Assembly (NCBI GenBank): GCA_023387235.1
Contig: JAEWIJ010000260.1
Location: 1-11,608 of the forward strand
Source of the DNA: Pseudomonadota bacterium
GTDB taxonomy: Bacteria; Pseudomonadota; Alphaproteobacteria; Rhizobiales; Hyphomicrobiaceae
Direction of reading: 5' to 3'
Length of the DNA stretch: 11,608 bases
How positions within the stretch are numbered: position 1 is the stretch's first letter; the number at the start of each line of letters is the position of its first letter. Both the position numbers and the translations under genes were made by a program. A model generated the notes under the pieces. The model was given only the letters and a program-made list of their open reading frames with translations. It made no database searches and had not been told where the DNA came from. Shown piece after piece: positions 6,501 through 11,608 of the stretch.

Positions 6501-7937
6501 ATGGAACTCGATCCCGTGATGCTGGCACGCATCCAGTTCGCGTTCACCGTGTCCTTTCACATCATTTTCCCGGCCTTTACTATAGGCTTATCGGCGTTCA
6601 TTACAGTTCTTCTGCTGCTGTGGCTGCGCTCGGGTCAGGAGAAATTCCATCGGCTCGCGCGATTCTGGACCAAAGTCTTCGCAGTGTCCTTCGCGATGGG
6701 CGTCGTATCGGGGATCGTGCTGAGCTACCAGTTCGGTACGAACTGGAGCCGCTTCTCCGAGTTCACGGGCAACGTCATCGGGCCGCTCATCGGCTATGAG
6801 GTGCTGACCGCCTTCTACCTCGAGGCGACATTCCTCGGGATTCTCCTGTTCGGCTGGAATCGCTTTCCACCCTGGCTCGTTACGCTCGCCTCGGCGCTGG
6901 TCGCCATCGGGACCGCGACGAGCGCCTTCTGGATCCTTGCCGCCAACAGCTGGATGCAGACGCCGACCGGTCACGAGATACGCAACGGCATCGCCTTCCC
7001 CGTGAGCTGGATGGAGATCATCTTCAATCCGAGCTTCCCCTATCGCCTCGCGCATATGCTGAACGCGGCCTATCTGACGACGGCCGTCGTCGTGCTGGCT
7101 GTGGGGGCGCGCTATCTGCTCGCGGGCCGCCATCCCGAGGAGAGCCGCACGATGCTGCGCATGGCCGTCGGCATGATCGCGGTGACGGCGCCGCTGCAAC
7201 TCCTCATCGGGGACATGCACGGCCTCAACACGCTGAAGCATCAGCCGGCCAAGGTCGCCGCCATGGAAGGCCACTGGGACGGCTCGAAGCCGGGCGCGCT
7301 CGTGCTCTTCGGCGTCCCCGACGAGAAGGCGCTCAAGAACCACTACGAGATCGCCATCCCGAACGCCGGCTCGCTCATTCTGACGCATAGCTGGGATGGA
7401 AAGTATCCCGGTCTCACGAGCTTTCCCGAGAGTGACCGGCCACCCGTCGCCAATGTCTTCTTCGCCTTCCGCATCATGGTCGGCATCGGGATGCTGCTGA
7501 TCGTCGTCGGCTTCTGGGGCCTCTTCCTGTGGTGGCGCGGGCGCCTGTTCGAGAACCAGCTCTTCCTGAAATCCGTATCGTACATGTGGTCGCTCGGCTT
7601 CATTGCCATCCTCGCGGGCTGGTTCGTGACCGAGCAGGGACGCCAGCCCTGGGTCGTGCAGGGGCTCATGCGCACGGCCGACGCGACGTCGCCTGTCCCG
7701 GGCGCCAGCGTTCTCGGCACGCTCGTGCTGTTCGTGTTCATCTACGGCATCGTGTTCTCGATGGGCATCTACTACATCAACCGCCTCATCCACGCGGGCC
7801 CCAAGGGCCTGGTGACGGCGGCACCCGAGGGCTTGCCGAACCGGCCGCTCTCCGCGGCCGAGGAGGCAGCGCGCGAGGCGACCGGACGGCAACCGGGGAG
7901 TGGGCCCGGGTTCTCACTCGGCACATCGAAGGAGTGA
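6501..7937 (+). CDS. cydA: Cytochrome bd-type quinol oxidase subunit I, short Q-loop (CIO-like)
   Basis: CydA is the haem-carrying inner-membrane subunit of cytochrome bd oxidase. It oxidises quinol and reduces O2 to water without pumping protons. The product has 478 residues and about nine TM helices. Key residues align with E. coli CydA: His20 and His185 (haem ligands, E. coli H19/H186), Glu100 and Glu108 (E99/E107), Lys251 and Glu256 in the Q-loop start HQPAKVAAMEGHW, Arg324 and Met326 in FRIM (R391/M393, haem b558), and GRQPW (380-384). His185 to Met326 spans 141 residues against 207 in E. coli, so the Q-loop is the short form seen in cyanide-insensitive oxidases and Gram-positive enzymes. 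The start at 6501 is set by a strong AAAGGAGGT. The final 45 or so residues are a polar cytoplasmic tail. cydB follows 5 nt later. Confidence 0.96.
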   Translation: MELDPVMLARIQFAFTVSFHIIFPAFTIGLSAFITVLLLLWLRSGQEKFHRLARFWTKVFAVSFAMGVVSGIVLSYQFGTNWSRFSEFTGNVIGPLIGYEVLTAFYLEATFLGILLFGWNRFPPWLVTLASALVAIGTATSAFWILAANSWMQTPTGHEIRNGIAFPVSWMEIIFNPSFPYRLAHMLNAAYLTTAVVVLAVGARYLLAGRHPEESRTMLRMAVGMIAVTAPLQLLIGDMHGLNTLKHQPAKVAAMEGHWDGSKPGALVLFGVPDEKALKNHYEIAIPNAGSLILTHSWDGKYPGLTSFPESDRPPVANVFFAFRIMVGIGMLLIVVGFWGLFLWWRGRLFENQLFLKSVSYMWSLGFIAILAGWFVTEQGRQPWVVQGLMRTADATSPVPGASVLGTLVLFVFIYGIVFSMGIYYINRLIHAGPKGLVTAAPEGLPNRPLSAAEEAAREATGRQPGSGPGFSLGTSKE

Positions 7938-7942
7938 CGGCG

Positions 7943-8947
7943 ATGGAAGAATATCTGCCGCTCATCTGGGCCGCACTGATCGGAACCGCGGTTGCCATGT
8001 ACGTCGTCCTCGATGGTTTCGATCTCGGGATCGGCATCCTCTTCCCCTTCGTGCGCGAGGAGGAAGAGCGGGACGTGATGATGAACTCCGTCGCCCCCTT
8101 CTGGGATGGTAACGAAACATGGCTCGTGCTCGGCGGTGGCGGCCTCTGGGTCGCCTTCCCGACAGCCTATGCGGTCATCATGCCCGCCTTCTATCTGCCG
8201 GTGATCGGCATGCTGCTCGCGCTCGTGCTGCGCGGTGTTTCGTTCGAGTTCCGCTGGGTCGCCAAACCCTCGCATCTCATGTGGGACATCGCCTTTGCCG
8301 GCGGCTCGATCGTCGCTGCCTTCCTGCAGGGCGTGATTCTCGGCGGGCTCCTGCAGGGTGTGGAAGTCGTCAACCGCCAGTACGCCGGCGGTCCGTTCGA
8401 CTGGCTGACGCCGTTCTCCATCTTTGTCGGCCTGGCGGTCGTCGCAGGCTACGCCCTGCTCGGCGCCACGTGGCTCGTCATGCGCACGCATGGATCGGCT
8501 CAAGATTTCGGACGCCGCGTTGCGACCCCGCTGCTGCTGGCCGTTCTCGGCGGCATGGCCATCGTCAGCCTGTGGACGCCGCTTGCGATCGACCGCATTG
8601 CCGCGCGCTGGTTCAGCACGCCGAATATTTTCTACCTCTGGCCCATCCCGCTCATTACGGCGCTCGTCGGCTTTCTCGTGCTGCGCTGGTTGCAGCGCGG
8701 GGACGAGATGAAGCCCTTCTTCGGAAGCGTCACGCTCTTCCTGCTCGGTTATCTGGGGCTCGTGATCTCGACGTGGCCTTATCTCGTGCCGCCGCATCTG
8801 ACCTTCTGGGACACGGCGGCGGCGCCGGCGTCGCAGCTCTTCCTGCTTGTCGGCACTGTTTTCCTGCTGCCGCTTGTTCTCGGTTACACGGCCTTCGTGT
8901 ATTGGATGTTCCGCGGTAAGATCGGACCGGGCGAGGGGTATCACTAG
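7943..8947 (+). CDS. cydB: Cytochrome bd-type quinol oxidase subunit II
   Basis: CydB is the second core subunit of the bd oxidase. It forms a pseudo-symmetric membrane heterodimer with CydA and is needed for its assembly. The 334-residue protein has about eight hydrophobic helices. Family hallmarks are VLDGFDLGIGILFPF (about 22-36), the NSVAPFWDGNETWLVLGGGGLW stretch (48-69) and the FPTAYAVIMPAFYLP helix (72-86), with a conserved C-terminal LGYTAFVYWMFRGK. The ATG at 7943 is preceded by GAAGGAG (7928-7934), which overlaps the cydA stop. The 5-nt gap implies one operon with coupled translation. No CydX-like small hydrophobic gene follows, and the ABC assembly genes cydDC are not in this window. 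The pair may be called cioB/cydB, and the sequence alone does not prove cyanide resistance. Confidence 0.95.
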   Translation: MEEYLPLIWAALIGTAVAMYVVLDGFDLGIGILFPFVREEEERDVMMNSVAPFWDGNETWLVLGGGGLWVAFPTAYAVIMPAFYLPVIGMLLALVLRGVSFEFRWVAKPSHLMWDIAFAGGSIVAAFLQGVILGGLLQGVEVVNRQYAGGPFDWLTPFSIFVGLAVVAGYALLGATWLVMRTHGSAQDFGRRVATPLLLAVLGGMAIVSLWTPLAIDRIAARWFSTPNIFYLWPIPLITALVGFLVLRWLQRGDEMKPFFGSVTLFLLGYLGLVISTWPYLVPPHLTFWDTAAAPASQLFLLVGTVFLLPLVLGYTAFVYWMFRGKIGPGEGYH

Positions 8948-8960
8948 AGTCCCATCGGTG

Positions 8961-8985
8961 GAACGCGGCTCGCCTCGCCGCGTTC
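8961..8985 (+). terminator. Hairpin after cydB
   Basis: GAACGCGGC (8961-8969) pairs perfectly with GCCGCGTTC (8977-8985) around a 7-nt loop. It begins 13 nt after the cydB stop and ends 33 nt before the next start. No T-tract follows (GCCGGGTATGG), so it may act as a 3' end stabiliser or a Rho-assisted or weak terminator. The stem is seen directly. The function is inferred. Confidence 0.5.
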
Positions 8986-9018
8986 GCCGGGTATGGCCAG
9001 ATCACGGAATGCCATCCA

Positions 9019-10893
9019 TTGACGCTGATGCATGATGACCCGGTACGGTGCGCAGAGGCGATCATCGACCTGGTCGGGCGTACGATCGTGCTGGCGATCC
9101 CGCTCGGCATCGGCAAGCCGAATCTTCTCGTCAATGCGCTCTATGGTTTGGCCGAGGCCGATCGTCGGCTGAGCCTTCGCATTCTGACCGGCCTGACGCT
9201 CATCCGGCCATCTTACAAGAGCGACCTCGAGCGCCGCTTCGCCGCGCCGATCGCGGACCGGCTGTTCGGGAGCTGGCCGGCGCTCGCTTACGCCGACGCC
9301 TTGCGGCGCGGCACGCTCGCGCCGAATGTCACCGTGCACGAGTTCTTTCTGCAGGCAGGCCAGTGGCTGTCGAACCCGGTCATGCAGCAGAATTATGCGA
9401 GCCTGAACTACAGTGATGTGCACACGCATGTCATGCGCGAGGGCGTGAATGTGGTCGCGCAGCTCGTCGCGCCGCCGCGTGCCGACATCGCGCAGCCGGA
9501 CGGCCCACGGTTCAGCTTGTCCTCGAACACTGACGTATCGCTCGATCTCGACCACTACATCAATGATCGGCGACAGCGCGGCGCACCGATCGCCGTGGTC
9601 GGCGAGGTCAATGCAAATCTTCCCTACATGAGCGGTGCGGCTGCCGTGCCGCGCGCCCGCTTCGATCTCATTCTCGAGCCGGCCGCCCCGCATTTCGATC
9701 TCTTCGCGCCGCCAAAGGAGCCCATATCGCTCACGGACTACGCCATGGCGCTGCATGCGGCGACGCTCGTGAAGGACGGCGGGACGCTGCAGATCGGGAT
9801 CGGCTCGTTTGCCGATGCGCTGACCCATGCGCTGATCTTGCGTCACACCGAGAGCGCGCGCTTTCGCGATCTGGTGGCGCGGCTCGGCGAGCCGCCTGCC
9901 GTCGATGCCGCGTACGAGCCTTTCGAGCAGGGCCTCTACGGGTGCAGCGAGATGCTGGTCGACGGCTTCCTGGCGCTGCGCCGCGCCGGCATTCTCAAGC
10001 GACGCGTGTCCGATGGGGGCCGCGACGTGCTCATTCATGCGGGATTTTTTCTCGGCAGCCGCGCATTCTACGAGGAGCTGCGCGCGCTGACGCCGGGCGA
10101 GCTCGACGAGATCGCAATGACATCGATCTCGTTCACGAACACGCTGGCCGGCGATGCCGCGGCGAAGATCGCAGAACGCCGCGACGCGCGCTTCATCAAC
10201 ACGGCACTTGCGGCGACGCTGCTCGGCGCGGTGTCCTCCGATCAGCTGGAGGACGGCCGCGTCATCAGCGGCATCGGCGGGCAAGGAGATTTCGTCGCCA
10301 TGGCGCACCAGATCCCGGGTGCGCGCTCGATCATCGCCGTGCGCAGCACGCGGGCTCAGGGGGCGAAGACCACTTCGAATATGCACTGGCGCTATGCCAA
10401 CACGAGCATTCCGCGGCAGATGCGCGATATCGTCGTCACCGAATACGGCATTGCGGACATTCGCGGCCGCACGGATGGAGAAGTCATCTCCGCCATGCTC
10501 GCGATCACGGATGCGCGCTTTCAGGGCGAGCTTCGGCAGGCCGCCACCGCCGCCGGTAAATTGCCGAAGGACTTCGCTCTCTCGCCGAATACCACCAACA
10601 ACACACCGGCGCGCATCGAAGAGGCGCTTGGACCAGCGCGGCGCGAGGAACTGCTGCCGCAGTTTCCCTTCGGCTCGGATATGACGGAAATCGAGCAGGC
10701 GCTGCTGCCGGCTCTCGGCAAGCTGCGCCGCGCCTCGCCTGCAGGTTTGCTCCGCTATGTCGCGCGAGGCCTGATGCCCGGCGAGCTCCCGTCCGGCGCC
10801 AAGGAAAAGCTCGAGCGGCTGGAGCTCGACAAGCCCGAGGACCTGAAAGCCAAGGCCATGCGCGCGCTCGTTCTCGGCGCTCTGCGCAGCTAG
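9019..10893 (+). CDS. Acetyl-CoA hydrolase/CoA-transferase family protein (large form)
   Basis: This 624-residue soluble enzyme belongs to the acetyl-CoA hydrolase/transferase (Cat1/Cat2-like, class I CoA-transferase) family, which moves or hydrolyses CoA through a glutamyl-CoA thioester. Signatures are LQIGIGSFADAL (257-268, oxyanion-hole GIG motif), YGCSEMLVDGF (307-317) with Glu311 at the expected catalytic position, VISGIGGQGDFVAMA (415-429), the RSIIAVRST strand (436-444) and VVTEYGIADIRGRT (472-485). It is much longer than the roughly 430-residue 4-hydroxybutyrate CoA-transferases. There is extra sequence between the GIG motif and Glu311 and about 130 residues after EYGIAD. The start is uncertain: TTG at 9019 has GGAA 9 nt upstream, while ATG at 9028 has no clear site. 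It lies 71 nt after cydB behind a hairpin, so its link to cydAB is unclear. Acyl substrate and direction are unknown. Confidence 0.9.
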   Translation: MTLMHDDPVRCAEAIIDLVGRTIVLAIPLGIGKPNLLVNALYGLAEADRRLSLRILTGLTLIRPSYKSDLERRFAAPIADRLFGSWPALAYADALRRGTLAPNVTVHEFFLQAGQWLSNPVMQQNYASLNYSDVHTHVMREGVNVVAQLVAPPRADIAQPDGPRFSLSSNTDVSLDLDHYINDRRQRGAPIAVVGEVNANLPYMSGAAAVPRARFDLILEPAAPHFDLFAPPKEPISLTDYAMALHAATLVKDGGTLQIGIGSFADALTHALILRHTESARFRDLVARLGEPPAVDAAYEPFEQGLYGCSEMLVDGFLALRRAGILKRRVSDGGRDVLIHAGFFLGSRAFYEELRALTPGELDEIAMTSISFTNTLAGDAAAKIAERRDARFINTALAATLLGAVSSDQLEDGRVISGIGGQGDFVAMAHQIPGARSIIAVRSTRAQGAKTTSNMHWRYANTSIPRQMRDIVVTEYGIADIRGRTDGEVISAMLAITDARFQGELRQAATAAGKLPKDFALSPNTTNNTPARIEEALGPARREELLPQFPFGSDMTEIEQALLPALGKLRRASPAGLLRYVARGLMPGELPSGAKEKLERLELDKPEDLKAKAMRALVLGALRS

Positions 10894-11608
10894 CCCGCAA
10901 CGGCCGACGCGATGTCGGCGGTCTCGCATTCGATGCTCCGGTGCGCGAACGTTGCACCGATGCCGATGAGCAGCGGGCCGGACTCCAGCAGCGCGCCCGC
11001 TTCGGCGAGAGTGGCGAGCGTTCCGCGCCAGCGTGTTTCATTCGCGCGCGATAGGTTCGCGACGGCGACGGCAGGCGTGGCGGGCGGCAATCCTTCTGCC
11101 ATGAGGCGCGCCGCGAAGGCCGCGATCGTGCGCCCCCCCATATAGACGACGAGTGTCGTTCCACGATCCGCAAGACCCTGCCAGTCGAGCATTTCCGGCA
11201 AACCGCCGGCGCGCGAGTGGCCAGTGATGAAGCGCACGGATTGCGCCAGCTCGCGATGCGTCAGGGAGATGGCGAGCGCCGCCGCCATCGCGCTCGCGGC
11301 CGTGATGCCGGGTACGACTTCGAAGGGGATACCGGCTTGCTCGAGCTGATCGATCTCCTCGCCACCACGCCCGAAGATCATGGGATCGCCGCACTTGAGA
11401 CGCACGACATGGCGCCCCTGTCGCGCAAGCCGCACCATCAGCGCATTGATATCGTCCTGGCGGCAGCTCTCGCGGCCGCCGCGCTTGCCGACCAGCATCC
11501 GCCGCGCCTCGCGCCGCGCGAGCTCCAGCACCTCGTCGGACACGAGAGCATCGTAGAGAATGACGTCGGCGGCTTGCAGCGCGCGCACGGCCTTGAGCGT
11601 CAGAAGCT
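10890..11608 (-). CDS. cobA: Uroporphyrinogen-III C-methyltransferase (SUMT), 5' end cut by window
   Basis: SUMT uses S-adenosylmethionine to methylate uroporphyrinogen III at C2 and C7, giving precorrin-2 for siroheme and cobalamin. The visible 239 residues read through the right edge in the same frame: LLTLKAVRALQAADVILYD is the standard segment after the N-terminal GPGDPE, so the true start lies outside. Further motifs are LKCGDPMIFGRGGEE, VVPGITAASAMAAAL, SLTHRELAQSVRFITGH, TTLVVYMGG and the TPAVAVANLSRANETRWRGTLATL region, all typical of SUMT. Perhaps only 15-30 residues are missing. However, a fused CysG-type siroheme synthase with an N-terminal dehydrogenase/ferrochelatase domain cannot be excluded, so the symbol is tentative (cobA or cysG). 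The gene converges on the CoA-transferase gene, sharing the bases CTAG at both stops. Confidence 0.92.
   Translation of the reverse strand, partial: LLTLKAVRALQAADVILYDALVSDEVLELARREARRMLVGKRGGRESCRQDDINALMVRLARQGRHVVRLKCGDPMIFGRGGEEIDQLEQAGIPFEVVPGITAASAMAAALAISLTHRELAQSVRFITGHSRAGGLPEMLDWQGLADRGTTLVVYMGGRTIAAFAARLMAEGLPPATPAVAVANLSRANETRWRGTLATLAEAGALLESGPLLIGIGATFAHRSIECETADIASAVAG

Noticed and set aside
6588..8944. Long minus-strand open frames opposite cydA and cydB (about 434 and 390 codons)
   Set aside because: Their translations are rich in Arg, Glu, Asp and His with no recognisable domain, and they lie fully antisense to well-conserved membrane proteins.
8948..9035. Possible cydX-like small gene after cydB
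   Set aside because: The only short open frame (GTG at 8958, 25 codons) encodes an Arg- and Pro-rich peptide with no membrane helix or CydX-type aromatic start. It also overlaps the hairpin and the next gene.
8944..10929. A 661-codon open frame on the minus strand opposite the CoA-transferase gene
   Set aside because: It is a mirror of the GC-rich codon pattern. The product is a charged, low-complexity Arg/His/Asp-rich string with no family motifs, while the plus strand encodes a clear conserved enzyme.

Overview
The window is a GC-rich, tightly packed stretch of a bacterial chromosome. It most resembles an alphaproteobacterium, probably of the Hyphomicrobiales/Rhizobiales type. That placement is inferred from the GC-biased codon use, the urease accessory gene order, the TAXI-type TRAP transporter with a DUF3394 tail, and a short-Q-loop cytochrome bd oxidase. 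No rRNA or other phylogenetic marker is present to confirm it. I see no tRNA, rRNA, insertion sequence, prophage, CRISPR array or toxin-antitoxin locus.

Layout, left to right. (1) Positions 1-1351, plus strand: the end of a urease operon, with ureF and ureG joined by an ATGA overlap. The urease structural genes and ureE would lie to the left, outside the window. (2) Positions 1348-6201, minus strand, read from right to left: a TAXI-family periplasmic solute-binding protein, a large fused TRAP permease, a DUF1428 (YbaA-like) small protein, then a glutathione S-transferase that collides tail-to-tail with ureG. A strong 11-bp stem-loop separates the binding-protein gene from the permease gene. 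A second hairpin between the DUF1428 and GST genes looks like a terminator. (3) Positions 6202-6500: a divergent intergenic region, the largest non-coding stretch, with an AT-rich inverted repeat. (4) Positions 6501-8947, plus strand: cydA and cydB, the two subunits of a cytochrome bd-type quinol oxidase with the short Q-loop typical of the cyanide-insensitive (CIO) form. A hairpin follows. (5) Positions 9019-10893, plus strand: an unusually long acetyl-CoA hydrolase/CoA-transferase family enzyme. (6) Position 10890 to the right edge, minus strand: uroporphyrinogen-III C-methyltransferase (siroheme/cobalamin branch), cut by the window end and convergent with the previous gene.

Functional reading. 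UreF and UreG deliver nickel to urease. The TAXI protein captures a small organic anion (identity unknown) in the periplasm and hands it to the TRAP permease. CydAB oxidises quinol with oxygen as a low-oxygen or inhibitor-resistant terminal oxidase. The CoA enzyme acts on acyl-CoAs. The methyltransferase makes precorrin-2. These are mostly separate housekeeping or accessory modules packed side by side, and I find no strong case for a new multi-gene system. The points most worth a second look are the stem-loop between binding protein and permease, the PDZ-like tail of the permease, the inverted repeat upstream of cydA, the enlarged CoA-transferase, and two convergent gene pairs whose stop codons overlap by the same 4 nt.
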